From contig MNCI01015721.1 of the NCBI GenBank assembly GCA_015680685.1, positions 488-58,899 of the forward strand: a DNA stretch of 58,412 nucleotides. Direction: 5' to 3'. This document shows positions 45,181 to 56,843 of the stretch, piece after piece (the stretch's first letter is position 1; every line of letters starts with the position of its first letter). Origin of the DNA: Gnetum montanum (taxonomy: Eukaryota; Streptophyta; Gnetopsida; Gnetales; Gnetaceae). A program made the translations under genes and the position numbers. A model generated the notes under the pieces. The model made no database searches, was not told where the DNA came from, and saw only the letters and a program-made list of their open reading frames with translations.

Positions 45181-45560
45181 ATAATCCCAGAAGCAAGGAA
45201 GAAAAAATGAGGACCCTCTTGGAGGCTTTCTGGTTGCCTTTGAAAGTTGCAATTGCTGTGGGCAACCATCATTTGTGCCACCACCACCACATGGGCTAGA
45301 GGTTGGTGAAGGTCTGTCAGAACCACTGCCACCAAGGACGATGTGATCTTCTCCAGCAATTTTTGCATCTTTCAACATGATAGAGAATCCAGGATCGTCA
45401 GGGTGTTCAATTTTATCTCCGAACACCATCATTTTGTAATTTTTCCCTTTCTGTACACTCGGGCACTTGGCACGTTAGTAGAATTGGTGTTGTGTCATGT
45501 GTGTTGTAATAAAAAGTCCATACCTTCCAAATTGTAGAGGAACTTGAGGATGAGTTTTTA

Positions 45561-45576
45561 CTTAGTCGTGGGGGTA
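45561..45576 (+). other. Polypurine tract of E3
   Basis: CTTAGTCGTGGGGGTA directly precedes the 3' LTR. Confidence 0.8.
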
Positions 45577-46454
45577 TGATGAAGCCCTAAATAGTCGATG
45601 CATCGACTAGGCTGTGTATACGCAGCCCCATCAACGCATCCCTCCATGCATCGACATGGCCCCGTTTACGTGGAGCCTGTTTTAGCCAATAAATAAGTGG
45701 GCTCCTACCACACTTAGGTACCTTTTTGGAAGTTGCGGCAAAGCTCTTGCAGTTTTTTTCTGCGAGAGTTAGAATATTTTCCAAGTGCCTGCAATAGGTG
45801 TAAGAAAGGTGTCTGGCTCTTTATTCGAGCACTGATGTACCTGAGCCCATTGGTGTGAACAGTAATAAAGATGAGCTTTTCAAGCATTCCTTGCAGCAAT
45901 TGGACTTAGTCATTTGATGCATTTAATAGTTTAATATTTCTATGCTTTAATAATTCCTTAAGTTTCCGTTGTTATTATTTTAATCGCTATTGCTCTTTTA
46001 TAGTTCGTAGAAACCATAAGTACGACCATCTCGAGCGTAAACCCAACACTTGGCAACCTAGCAACACTTAACGTTTGGTAACCCAGTAGTGGTTAGGGGA
46101 TGCTCGGGATGTGCATGAAAGATGGGATTGGATACTTCTGCTAGGAAGAGTTAAGATATAGATTAGGATAATTATAGATTACGTATTATTCCATTTCTTA
46201 CTTTCCATTCCAAGAATTAGACGCTAGAAGATAAAGTGAAAAAGCCATAAAAATTAGTTGCCTCAATCTCACTTAACCATCACAATCAGAACATCACAAG
46301 TAAGGTTGGGAAGACAACAACCATTCTAACACAAGGTTTTGCTAGTTAAGGTCTGGTGTATGCAAAGTGGTTATAGTCTACAAAATTCGACCGAGTTGCG
46401 TGTGAATGCCCATGATTCGCATGGTTGGGCGTACGGGTACCTAGCCGCTCATCA
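45577..46454 (+). repeat. 3' LTR of E3
   Basis: It runs from TGATGAAGCC to GCCGCTCATCA. U3 has a perfect 18-bp palindrome TAGTCGATGCATCGACTA (45592-45609), then TGTGTATACGCAGCC and CCATGCATCGACATGG, in place of the CGATATCG octamers of the other family. TATA-like CAATAAATAAG lies near 45687. The poly(A) signal AATAAAGA lies near 45863. The R-U5 part aligns with the other LTRs. Confidence 0.88.
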
Positions 46455-47640
46455 CCATATCTATGAAAAATACATTTATTGGATTTATAATCCAATTTAG
46501 ATCTACATTCTTTAGGCACATGACAATAAGCTATACTCCCAAATACTCTCAAATGATACAAAGATACTCTCTTACGAGGCCATATTTCTTGTGGGACTCT
46601 ACCATCCAATGATGATAAGGGTATTTTATTGATTAAATAGCAAGTTATCATCATAGCTTCCATCCAAAATTTCTTTTGAAGACCAACCTCACTAAGCATG
46701 CACTGAGCTCATTCTAGAAGCATTCTATTCATCTATTACACAACTCCATTTTACTATGGAGTGTCTGAAATACTCTTCTCCCTAAAAATACCATAAGTAC
46801 AAAACTTTTCAAATTCATACGAACAAAATTCCCCACCATTATTTGTTCTGAGGGCTTTAATTATTTTGGCAGATTGATTCTCAACAAGAGCTTTATATTC
46901 TCTGAATTTATCAAAGACTTCATACTTTAATTTTAGAAAGTAAATCTATATTTTCCTAGAATAATAATCTATGAATGATTCTTAATATTTAGAGTCAACA
47001 ATAGAAGCCACTAAATTAGGGCCAAATACATCACCATGAATGAGATCCAATGGGTTTTTAGCTCCTTGAGTAATTGCAGGAAAGCTTAAACAATGTTGTT
47101 TTCCATTAAGGAAATGTTCACAAAGAGGTATATGATCTTGGGATTTATCTTTAATTATACCTTTTTCTTAAAGAAGCTAGATGGATTTTTTTTGCCACAT
47201 GCCCAAGTCTTCTATGCCATGGATTCATGAGGAAGTTTTCTTTTTGAGCATAAAGAACTTTAGCTTTATTAACCACTATAACATCATTTAGCTACTACAA
47301 CTACCTACTACCTTCTCTGAATCCTATAGCTATGATTGATTTTCCTAAAATATTCGACATTTATTATTTTCAAATATTATAAACAAGTGAAAAACATCAA
47401 AATTATCCATAAATAGCAAATATTTGGTGAGTTTTGGGACATGATACACCTTGAGAATTATCACTTTCCCATTATAGGACAACTTTACTTTATCATATCC
47501 CTTAACAACACAAGTTTAATCATTTCCAAAAAAAAAAAGGAGAGGACATAACTTTATGGTATTTAAAAAATCATTCTATTGTAGGAGTAAAACTATGTAA
47601 AGCACTTAAATCAACATACTAATAGTTATAATTAGGATTA
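46455..47640 (-). pseudogene. copia C1: protease/integrase region
   Basis: On the minus strand the integrase zinc region is visible as NPWHRRLGHVAKK (about 47190-47230). Further on come FWMEAMMITCYLINKIPLSSLDGRVPQEIW and LRVFGSIAYCHVPKECRSKLDYKSNKCIF (46699-46460), the end of a copia integrase. The frame runs into the E3 LTR at 46454 and resumes at 26821 with GVKGYNLWN. Many stops are present upstream. Confidence 0.8.
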
Positions 47641-48416
47641 ACTCTAGTTGTGATAGCACATAAGTTTAGAAGTTCATCCTCAGCATCTTTCCTAGAAACA
47701 AATCTAGCCTCTTTTTCCTTTTTCTTCAAAGATTTATAGTCCTTTTTAGGTGACCATGCTTCCCATAGTTCCAACACTTTGAAGATTTCCTAGGAACATC
47801 ATATGCAACTTTTTTGAATTTAGTGTTATTTTTATCAAAGAATTTACTAGAGTGTTTTTTACCTAGTCCTTTAATAACTAATGCTTCAATAGTTACTGGC
47901 TTAGAGCTCTTTCTTTGAAGTTCTTCTATTATCAACCTTCCTACAACTTCATCAAACTTTAATGATGTACTACTAGTATTAATATTTTAAGCAATATTAT
48001 CCCATGATTCAAGAAGAGACTATAACAAAACAATACATTGATCCTCCTCTTCTATATTACTACGTATTCATAGGTACTAATAATGATATTAAAATTAGTG
48101 AGATGAGAAGCAATAGTTGCATTATTAGACATCTTTAATAGAATTATTATCTTGTAAGCTGCAATCTATTTAAATAGAAAATTTGATTGATAAATTCTAC
48201 TAACACCATCTTATAGACCCTTTGTAGTCTTTTCACCTTTTAAATTTTTAAGAACAGAATTTGTAATACTTCTTTGTATTATACCAAGAGATCTTCCATT
48301 TGGACCTACTAGAGATCATAGTTGCTACCATCACATTTTTCCATTTCCTTGATGTGTTTAGAACAACTTGCTATTTTATTACACTTAATGAGATAAGAGA
48401 ACTGGTAATCAAATCA
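47641..48416 (-). pseudogene. copia C1: gag
   Basis: The start of gag (EKCDGSNYDL near 48310-48340, like the KFDGxNY opening of copia gag) and the nucleocapsid knuckle CWNYGKHGHLKR (47741-47776) are recognisable. The second Cys of the CCHC knuckle is Tyr and the last is lost. Between them the frame is broken. Confidence 0.7.
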
Positions 48417-48429
48417 ACCTCTATCCAAT
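48417..48429 (-). other. Possible decayed primer-binding site of C1 (initiator tRNA-Met type)
   Basis: In the minus direction ATTGGATAGAGG lies a few bases behind the LTR end. With two one-base deletions it matches TTGGTATCAGAG. Weak on its own; supported only by its place. Confidence 0.35.
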
Positions 48430-48436
48430 AGCAATT

Positions 48437-48983
48437 TGTTAATTTACACCTCAATTAAGCAAATTAATAGACTAACAACAAACAATAGATTTAGAAATTT
48501 GATCATGAAATTGGAAGAAATGCACCAATAATAGAAGAAGTATTTTCGGAAAAGCATACAAAAACCCTAACAATAGCTCCAACTCCTAGCAGGCCTTAAT
48601 TTCGACCAAGCATTACAAGAGAAGAGAACATACACAGTGGCAAAAAGCCTTTAACAATGGAAGACTTGCTCCTTCTCTCACTTGATCACTCAATGTAATT
48701 TGATCCCTTGATGGAAAGTTGGTGTCCACCAACCTTTAACCCATCACTTATATAATGATTTTTACAAGCTAAAAAAAAGAATAAGATAAAATATACCGTT
48801 ACATGTACCACAACAATAAGAGATACATGCAACATCATTAATCATTTTTAGCGGGTTTAGCAGGTCACAACGGTTACATATAGTAGGGCAGATTATTTGC
48901 TTAAATTAAGCAACATAGCCCTCACATGACCGCGAGAGGATCTTTAACGCTATATTTACCTTCATGAGGTCTGTCCACAGCCA
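48437..48983 (-). repeat. 5' LTR of copia C1
   Basis: On the + strand it runs TGTTAATTTA to ACAGCCA, followed by TGACT (48984-48988), which equals 15850-15854. A minus-strand TATA box TTATATAAGTG lies near 48748. The inner 110 bp recur at 15855-15967. The outer boundary rests on the TGACT match. Confidence 0.6.
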
Positions 48984-48988
48984 TGACT

Positions 48989-49569
48989 TCAGTCTCACTC
49001 ACCCTGTTCTTGGTTCGCAGTAGAAGCCATTCTTGGCGGTGCTTTAATTTTGAAAAAAAATTAAAATATGCATTCAACAATAACTATTGATGATGATATG
49101 ATCAAAAAGAGGAGAAAGGTATCCATACATGGTATGCTTTACATGTCAATTTTAATCACGTGAAATTGCATGGTTGTTCTAGAAAGATGCATTTAATGAA
49201 AATGTAGCATCTGTGAGCCTTTGCCCATGGGCCGTCTACATTTACTCCTGCAGAGCATGTCCTTTTATTAGAGGTTAGATTGGAGGCCCACGATATTTTT
49301 ACAAAGTAATATACACGATGGACGGCCCGCCAGCAAAGAAATTGACGAAGAAAAACCCAATTAATGTCCCATGTTTTCGTGCAGTGTTTTTTTCTTCATA
49401 GTTACAATTAAAAATTCATTAAAAAAATCGGAATCCCCAAAATAACATTTCTTTTGTAAATCCGTTGTTGATTCCTTTCGAAGCCATTTTTCAAACCATA
49501 TAAATTTTTCCTTTTATTTAATCACCAATATTTACAAAGGTTTTAAAATTAATTTTTTTAAATTTCTTT
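48989..49569. other. No feature recognised
   Basis: This is one of the few stretches without repeat signatures. It is somewhat GC-richer near 49200-49340 (GATGGACGGCCCGCC). No frame longer than 60 codons and no RNA gene is visible. Confidence 0.4.
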
Positions 49570-51127
49570 TGGAAATATAGAGAGAACCATTGATGTAACA
49601 AAGTATAAACTATTAATAAAAAATCAACCACACATTAAAAGCCATAGTAACAAAAGAGAATAGAAATAAAAGTTAACTTCAAAGCCTTTACCAAACTAGG
49701 GCAAATAATTAGACAATGCAATTCTATTAATCTTCATCACAATAAATACATGTGGTTGCTTGCACAAAAACCAAGTTATTTCTAAATCAATTTATAAATG
49801 TCTTATGCTTTCAATTAATCTTCATCAAATAATTAGACAATGCAATTTTATTAATCTTCATCACAATAAATACATGTGGTTGCTTGCACAAAAAGCAAGC
49901 TATTTCTAAATTAATCTATAGATGTCTCGTGGTTCTACAACTCTTCTCCAACTTTTTAAAAATAATCTTGAGATATGGTTTAGACTTTCGAAAACAATCT
50001 TTCCAAACTCATCCTTAAGATTTTTAATAACTTCCAATATTTAACAATCCATCGTCTACATGACTTTTTATAATAATCAATATCTGTGCTTTTATTTTAA
50101 TATTTAATAAAACTATCATGTTGGCATTGTTATTTCCTAAAAATCATCCTCTCAATGCCAACATGATAAGCAAACTTAAGAATGCATCCCCTTGACCTGA
50201 ATTCTTTTCTTTTCAACATGTGCACTATCCAATTTCATGCCACATGCAAGTAACATTAAAACATATATACATATCCATAGCTAAACAATCTATGTGGTTA
50301 CTAACAACTTACAAAAAACATAGCTTATGTTGCAAAACCATCATATGAAAATCTCCATCTTTATGATACATGCTTAAACCTATAGAACCATCATAAGAAA
50401 ATTTTCTATTTTATGATACAAGCTTAAATCTACAACATAGTTCATCCTGCAATAAAAAATAGTCCATCTTGGCACCTGAAATAAAAAGTTCATCTTGCAA
50501 TAAAAAATAATTCATCCTCGCAATGAACCTATAAGAATACTCCATCCTACAAAACAATGTTACTAAAATCACCCATGATGAAACTGCAAAAAAACTATCT
50601 TGCTAAAACCACCAATGATGAATCCACACAAGAAGCAAACAACTTGTCTTATATACAGTGATGAAATCACATGCGAAACTCATCATTAGCAACTACCCCA
50701 TAAGGTTAATCCATCTTATGAAAATAACAACAAATATGCAGAAACAACATGTCCTACTTGTCTTCTGCATTACATGTGAAAAATTTATTCTTCATGTCTT
50801 ATATCTGCATACTACACTAGATGTTACGCAATTGTTGCCCATCCATAGCAAAATCCTCATTGGATGTTAAAATTTCAGCTACTGCATATTTAGCTAATAT
50901 TTATTTTCTAGATATTTAATCTATCACTATAAACCAATAATGATCATGTGCACATTTATGAATAGTCATAATACCCACAAACCAGTGGAACCTCCATAGT
51001 AAAATTAGCAAAACCTATGAAAAACCTTACACTCGCACAACCTTGTGCACAAACCATCTTGTTTAACAAGAGCTACATTAACAACACAACACCATATATC
51101 TATTAAGAGCCTTCAACCATGATCCTT
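49570..51127 (-). repeat. Long LTR-like repeat A (copia-type) with a short internal stretch
   Basis: It starts TGGAAATATAGAG and is repeated from 51145 (TGGAAAATTTAGGG) in the same order for about 1.2-1.3 kb. Shared landmarks are CATCACAATAAATACATGTGG, TGTTGGCATTGTTATTTCC, and repeated CATCATA.GAAAAT..CCAT..TTATGATACA subunits. A minus-strand TATA box CTGTATATAAGAC lies near 50650. A tandem duplication with period 124 is present only in this copy (49703 and 49827). The outer LTR end is not fixed, and the last part (after about 50870) may be internal sequence. Confidence 0.6.
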
Positions 51128-51139
51128 GCTTTGATACCA
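51128..51139 (-). other. Primer-binding site of copia type between repeats A and B
   Basis: GCTTTGATACCA on the + strand is TGGTATCAAAGC in reverse, one change from the initiator tRNA-Met complement TGGTATCAGAGC. It lies five bases from the start of repeat B, which is therefore a 5' LTR on the minus strand. Confidence 0.75.
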
Positions 51140-51144
51140 ATTAT

Positions 51145-52340
51145 TGGAAAATTTAGGGAGAACCATCAATGTAGCGAAGCATAAACTATTAATAGAAAAT
51201 CAATTACACATAAAAAGCCATTGTGATAAAAGAAAATAGAAAAGAAAGTGACTCTTAACACCTTGTCAAACCAAGGTAAAAAATCAAGAATTGCAACTTT
51301 ATTAATCTTCATCACAATAAATACATATGGTTGCTTACACAAGAAGCAAACTATTTCTAAATCAATTTATAAATGTCTCATGGTTTCTCCAACTCTTCTA
51401 CACCTTTTCTAAAATAATCTTGAAATTTGATTTAGACCTTTCAAAACTTCCTGATATCTTTCTAATATCATTGTTAAGATTTTTAATAATTGCCCATATT
51501 TAACAATCCATCTTCTATGAATATCTTGGCTTTTTATAATAATCGATACTAACATTTATATTTTAATATTTAATAAACTAACATGTTGGCATTGTTATTT
51601 CCTGATAATTACCCCCTCAATGCCAACACAAGGACCAAGCTTAAGATTCCACCCCCTTGACCTAAATTCTTTCCTTTTCAACATGTGCACTATTCAATTT
51701 CATGCCACATGTAATTAAGATTATAATATATGTGTTGTTATAACTAAACTATCTATGTGACTACTAACAACTTGTAGATAACACAACTTATTATTGCAAA
51801 TTATCATAAGAAAATCTCCATCTTTAGGACACATACTTAAACTTGCAAATTCATCCTTAAAAAATCTCTATCTTATGACATATGTTGAAACCTATAGAAC
51901 CATCATAAAAAAAATTTTCCATCTTATGATACATGCAAAAATCTACAACACAGTTTATCTTGTAATAAAAAAATAATTCATCCTAGCACTTGCAATAAAA
52001 ACAATTCATCTTAGTAATGAACCTGCAAGAACACTTTATCCTACAAAAAAATCTTACTAAAATCACTAGTGATGAAACTATAGAAAAAACTATCTTGCTA
52101 AAACCACAAGTGATGAATCCACACAAGTAGCAAATATCTTATCTTGTATACAGTAATGAAATCACATGTAAAACTCTTCTCATAAAATCAACAACTATCC
52201 CACAAGAATAATCCATCTTATGAAGATAGTGACAAACCTATAGAAATAACAGGTCCTACCTATCCTTTGCATTACATGCAAAAAATCCATTCATTATATC
52301 ATATATCTCTACACTACACCAGATGTTACACTATCACTAC
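51145..52340 (-). repeat. Long LTR-like repeat B, cut by an Athila-like LTR
   Basis: This is a second copy of repeat A, next to the primer-binding site. It has three degenerate CATAA.AAAAT..CCATCTTATGATACATG subunits (51790-51940). At 52341 it is interrupted by TGATGAATCA, the start of an LTR of the Athila-like family. Confidence 0.65.
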
Positions 52341-52725
52341 TGATGAATCAACGTTGGGTTGCATCGTTGGACATGTGTTGATGCATCCCCATTTATGCAT
52401 GGTTTAATGTATTGACGTGGCGTCTGTCTATGCCTATATAAATGCAGGCAACCATCACATTTATGGCATCAATTAGTCAATAGCTTAGTGAAGTTCTTGC
52501 AGTTTCTTCTCATAGAAGTTAGAACATTTTCTAAATGCCATAGTAGGAGTCAAGGATTATACAGATCAGTATTCGAGCACCAATATACTTGGACACATTT
52601 ATGTGATAGTAATAAAGATGAGATTCTTGATATACCTTGCACACTTAGAATTTGATTCATATTTACTTTTATGAAATTTACTATTCATGCACTTTACTTC
52701 CATGTTTTTAATTAAGATCTTTGCT
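52341..52725 (+). repeat. Athila-like LTR fragment (U3, R, start of U5)
   Basis: It starts TGATGAATCA. U3 has TTGATGCATC and similar short palindromes. The TATA box CCTATATAAATGC lies near 52426. AATAAAGATGA lies near 52612 and is followed by CTTGCA. It resembles the LTR at 54832-55746 in reverse. The remainder of U5 is missing. Confidence 0.7.
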
Positions 52726-52734
52726 AGAGGAATG

Positions 52735-52861
52735 ACCAAAGGTGCCATAAATATGGCTAGTGTGCGCATTTATATAGGCTTATGAAGAATTAGCGTCAAC
52801 GCATTCAAGGATGCATGATGAAGGCTGCGTTGACAGGCATGCATCGACATAGTTGACTTAT
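52735..52861 (-). repeat. Inverted U3 fragment joined head to head
   Basis: In the minus direction: GTCAACTATGTCGATGCATG, then GCGTTGACG, then the TATA box CCTATATAAATGCGCAC, then ATATTTATGGCACC. This parallels the + strand fragment at 52341 (CCTATATAAATGC..ACATTTATGGCATC). The two promoters therefore face each other. Confidence 0.65.
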
Positions 52862-53109
52862 TTAGACTTCATTACTTAGAAATGATATGGTAGAGTAAGT
52901 TTCATAATCAAAAATTAGTGTCTTAGGCACATGAAACCTGTTTACCACACTTTGTTGAAAAAACCTAACTACGATCATGGATGTACAATTTGTTACTACT
53001 ACAACATCTATCCATTTCATGTAATAGTACACCACAACAATGATTTAGGAGTTCCTATTTGACATGGGTATGATGGAACCCATGAAATCAATTCCTTGAA
53101 GATCAAAAA
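52862..53109 (-). pseudogene. Integrase core of E5, part after the insertion
   Basis: Minus strand: FDLQGIDFMGSIIP, then IIVVVYYYMKWIDVV, where the first catalytic Asp is Tyr, then NRFHVPKTLIFDYETY with the second Asp. It ends before the catalytic Glu. The left neighbour FDLQ joins exactly to LLEPF at 56844. Confidence 0.78.
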
Positions 53110-56100
53110 TATAATAGCCCATCCTAGTGCACTTTGATAGCACTAAGTGATGCCTAGGATTGCTAGTAATAATACAATGGAAGCATGACAAACTAAGAAA
53201 ATAGTGGTGCATGAAAATATATTAAGAATAAACCACTTGATATATATATCTCTTACACAATCAAACCATACAAAAATCCATGTCAAACTACAGACTAAGC
53301 ATATACATCTATTCATAAAACTACATGCCTCTATATAAACTAAAAATTTGTACTACTCTCACATGATACAAGACATAAACATCATCATATACATAAGCAT
53401 ATAGTGAGGGTCATAAAAATATAAATAGTTCATAATACTACATGTGAAAATATACATCAACCAATTCCTAAGGATTTCCCTTTCCTTTACTCTCTCTCAG
53501 TGCTTGCCTACACCCCTGTAGCTTCCACTTGTAAATAAATAAAGTTAGTATAAAACTAAGTCAGAAGCCTTTATACTTCCCCCACTAAATGATCAACAAG
53601 TGCTACATTAGAGGAGAGGAATGGGGTACAAGGAAACTTGCATCAACTATTAGTCTTGCACATGCTCAAATCAACACATGTACATACAATATCATACATA
53701 ACACTAGCATAATCTGCACTAAAGTGAACAGATGGTTATCACATAATCATAGATATAATCATTGTCAAATATAATCATTATCAACATAATCAATCATACA
53801 TCCATTACACCACACCACATGCATCTTTACTATCATGTCCTTACCATCATACCCAGTTCATACCATTAAGCAACACATGGATTATGCAATCATAGATCAA
53901 ACCTAAGATATATTATCAATGTTATGACTCACAAATTGATACTATCATATACACCTTACCCCTGTGATCACTAGCATATTTGCACTCAGTGTAGCATGTG
54001 AAACATTGCCATGAGTATTCATAAACAACCATTGCCTATAGGTCTTTTATTAGCCTTCTATTTACCCAACCAGTGCTAAGGTCCATCAACCTATGATCCA
54101 TAACCACCAACCTTCTAGAGGACTAACTATAGAGATGAACATACCTATGTCATGTACCAACTATAAGAACGAATACACCTATGCTCTTCCACTCTCTAGA
54201 TGAGGCCTGAGATAAAAGCCTTATTGATGCATCATAGTGGGGGTCAATCAATAACTAACTCTAGGATGTCTCATCCCCAATTGATCCATACGCTTATGCT
54301 AGCACCTATTGCCAACGACGACTACAAGTGTCATTGTGAAGACATGTACAAATCTAGGCTAACTTAAGCCAACACATGTCGTAAGCACAACACATCCAAA
54401 ACAAATGCAACATGACTACATATATTGACACCTAACACATTCATTACATGAAAAAAATACCATAACTTGAAAAAAAAATTTCATACCACAACCATACTTC
54501 TTAAACTATATATAATTCTTTAAAAATAACCACTATTGAAACCTCCAAGATGATATATACCAAAAGAGAAAAAAAATTCTACGATTAGAAAGTACATCCA
54601 AAGATCCTAATTTCATCTCAATTAAACTCCTAGAAGTAAAGTTATGTGTGCTTAAAGTTTAATTAATAAAATAATAAATTATAATATTTAATTATAGCCA
54701 CTGATAATTAAAACTCCCATGCAATAACATGCGCATAAAATGTAATATTCCAACTATGCTAGTCTCATCAACATCACATCTAAAATGTCACAAGTCCATA
54801 GCATTTCAAACATCGCATATTTATTCGTAAATGATGAGTAGCGAGTAGACCCTACACTCAACCATACGAATCACTAAGCATTCATACGTGATCTAGTCGA
54901 ATTTGTGGACTTATAGCCTTCTAAGCACATTGGTCTCTAGGAAGTGAAACTAACTATTACAATCATTATCTTTCCAATTACACGTGAAATGCAAAGGTAT
55001 GGTTAAGTGAAACTGAGGCATATGATTTTTATCATTTTTTATGTTTTGTGTTTTAAGTCATCTAAAGGTAAATAATAATGAATATGATAAAATAATTAAT
55101 TTGTTAATTTAATCTAACTATCAACACCTAACTACTCCTAACATAAGCATTTGTTCCCACTTGCCATACACATCCTAAACATGTTTAACACTACTGGGCT
55201 ACCAAACATTAGACATTATAGGGATTACTAAGCACCAAGCATATGCTCAAAGCGGTCGTACTTATGTGCTTAATTAATCACTACTTAATTTAGTTTAATT
55301 TAACTTAGTGTAGCCTAATTAATTATTTAATTACTTAAAGCATTAAAGGAAATTGCATAAAACATTAAATGCATAAATAATTATTAATCTATTTCAAAGT
55401 GCTACAAGGGTCATCAAAAAGATCATCTTTATTGCCACACACATTGTTGTGCTCAAGTACAATAGTGCTCAAATAAAGATCTATACACTCTTAACTCCTA
55501 CTATGGGCACTCAAAAAAATATTCTAACTTTCAAATGACAAAATTGCAAAAGCTCCACTACAACTATGACAAGACATGCCATAAACATAGCAAGTAAGCA
55601 TGTATTTATAGGCGAAAATAGATACTATGTTGATAGGGCCATGTCAACACATCAAATCATGAATCGACGGGGCCTAGTCAACAAGGCCTAGTCGACGGGG
55701 CCTAATCAATGGGGCCTAGTCAACACAGCCAATTTATGATTCATCAATAAACAATCAACAACTAGAACTATAAGATTTTAGAAAATCTACAAAATAATAT
55801 GTCCAAACTCAATCTTTTAACTATCTACCTCACATGTCGATATTGCATGATCATATATACTAATTCAACACAAAAATATTGGGAAAATGTAAAAATAATC
55901 CACCAATTAAAATTATTGAAGTAAGAAGTTTGAAATAAGTATAAAACTCTCAAAAATCTAGCAAGATGTGGTTTTGCTTCAAACAAGTTCCATACTTATG
56001 TAGATGCAACTATAGTAATCCCAAACCCAAGTGCAAAGCAAGACAAAATCTAGTCATAAGCCAAAAATTCAAAGAAAGTTTTAGAGAAAACAAGACAACA

Positions 56101-56843
56101 GAAAAAGACAAGGAAGAATAATTTCAAACTCTATTTTCGTTTTCACAAAACAAAAAGAGAAAGGAATAGAACCCCAATTCTATGGATGCAAAAGGTAGTG
56201 TTTTTCTTTGGCAATGAAAATTATATAAGTTGATAATGCATGTATAAATCACATGCACTTTTCATAAGAAATGTTTACTTCCTATTCACACGTTACGTGC
56301 ATAGGCAAAAAAAATTATTTTTACTTTTTTTAAAAAAAAATTAAGTATATAAATTTTAATAAGCTTATTTATTTATTTTCTTTCACAACTAATTCCCTGC
56401 ACTTCAATCATGCATAACAAATATATCATAACTCCAAATCAAAATCCATATGAACCTATGAGATTTATATCAAATGCTTTACACATCCACATGCTAAAAT
56501 CACATCCAAGAATCACACAACATAGTACTATAATTTAAATGCATAAATATTGAAATCACACATAAAGCATGAATAAATATCGAATAGGTGCTCTTGCACC
56601 CCGATCAAACATCCTTGCTAGCCACATCACCTATCTTACACATCACATAGGGCTAGTATACATAATCATGTTAGTTAAACATGTAGAGATACAGTAATCA
56701 TAACATAAAGACTAAAGTAGCTTAACATATAAAGTGTAATCATAACAAACTAAATCATCCCTAATAACTTGCAAAGATCATACACATAAGATATAAATCA
56801 TAATCGTAATGCAATACCTAATTTCTCTAAAAGGGATGTAACA
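53110..56843. repeat. Long solo LTR (Del/Tekay-like) inside the E5 integrase
   Basis: The insert starts TATAATAGCCC (probably once TGTAATAGCCC) and ends GGGATGTAACA, the termini seen in chromoviruses of the Del/Tekay group. AAAAA (53105-53109) and AAAAG (56844-56848) are a target duplication with one change. Without the 915-bp LTR nested in it, plus duplication, it is about 2.8 kb. It has no gag or pol. An internal segment near 53510-53590 (CCTGTAGCTTCCACTTGTAA) recalls long LTRs of that group. Family assignment is from memory. Strand is not decided. Confidence 0.55.
54832..55746 (-). repeat. Solo Athila-like LTR nested in the long solo LTR
   Basis: On the + strand it runs TGATGAGTAG to TCATCA, flanked by GTAAA (54827-54831) and ATAAA (55747-55751). 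Neither primer site nor polypurine tract adjoins. U3 (minus, 55740-55630) has four to five copies of an 18-bp motif GTCGACTAGGCCCC. The TATA box CCTATAAATACATG lies near 55600. Confidence 0.82.

Larger units (their letters stand above)
26822..46454 (+). mobile_element. Athila-like element E3 with an inverted left end
   Basis: The target duplication CCATA flanks it (26817-26821 and 46455-46459), and the copia protein reads across it, so these are real integration ends. The right end is a normal 3' LTR. The left end is an inverted R-U5 segment joined to gag from about codon 150, with the normal 5' LTR, primer site and gag start missing. It contains gag, protease, RT, RNase H, integrase, an internal promoter and the extra ORF, and is split inside protease by E4 (29775-36915). 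Frames are kept over long stretches but stops abound. Confidence 0.85.
15855..48983 (-). mobile_element. Ty1/copia element C1, minus strand, split by E2 and E3
   Basis: Three pieces on the minus strand read as one element: 48983-46455 (5' LTR, gag, protease, integrase), 26821-25956 (integrase end, RT up to YVDD) and 15967-15855 (end of the 3' LTR). The E3 insertion between the first two pieces is proved by its CCATA duplication and by the protein reading across it. The two LTR ends share the sequence from TGTTAATTTA (48437 and 15855 on the + strand). TGACT flanks both outer ends (15850-15854 and 48984-48988). The rest of RT, RNase H and most of the 3' LTR are missing at the E2 position. Confidence 0.7.

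Noticed and set aside
48989-49569. Host gene promoter or exon in the GC-richer gap
   Set aside because: No ORF, splice pattern or TATA-to-ATG arrangement could be supported.
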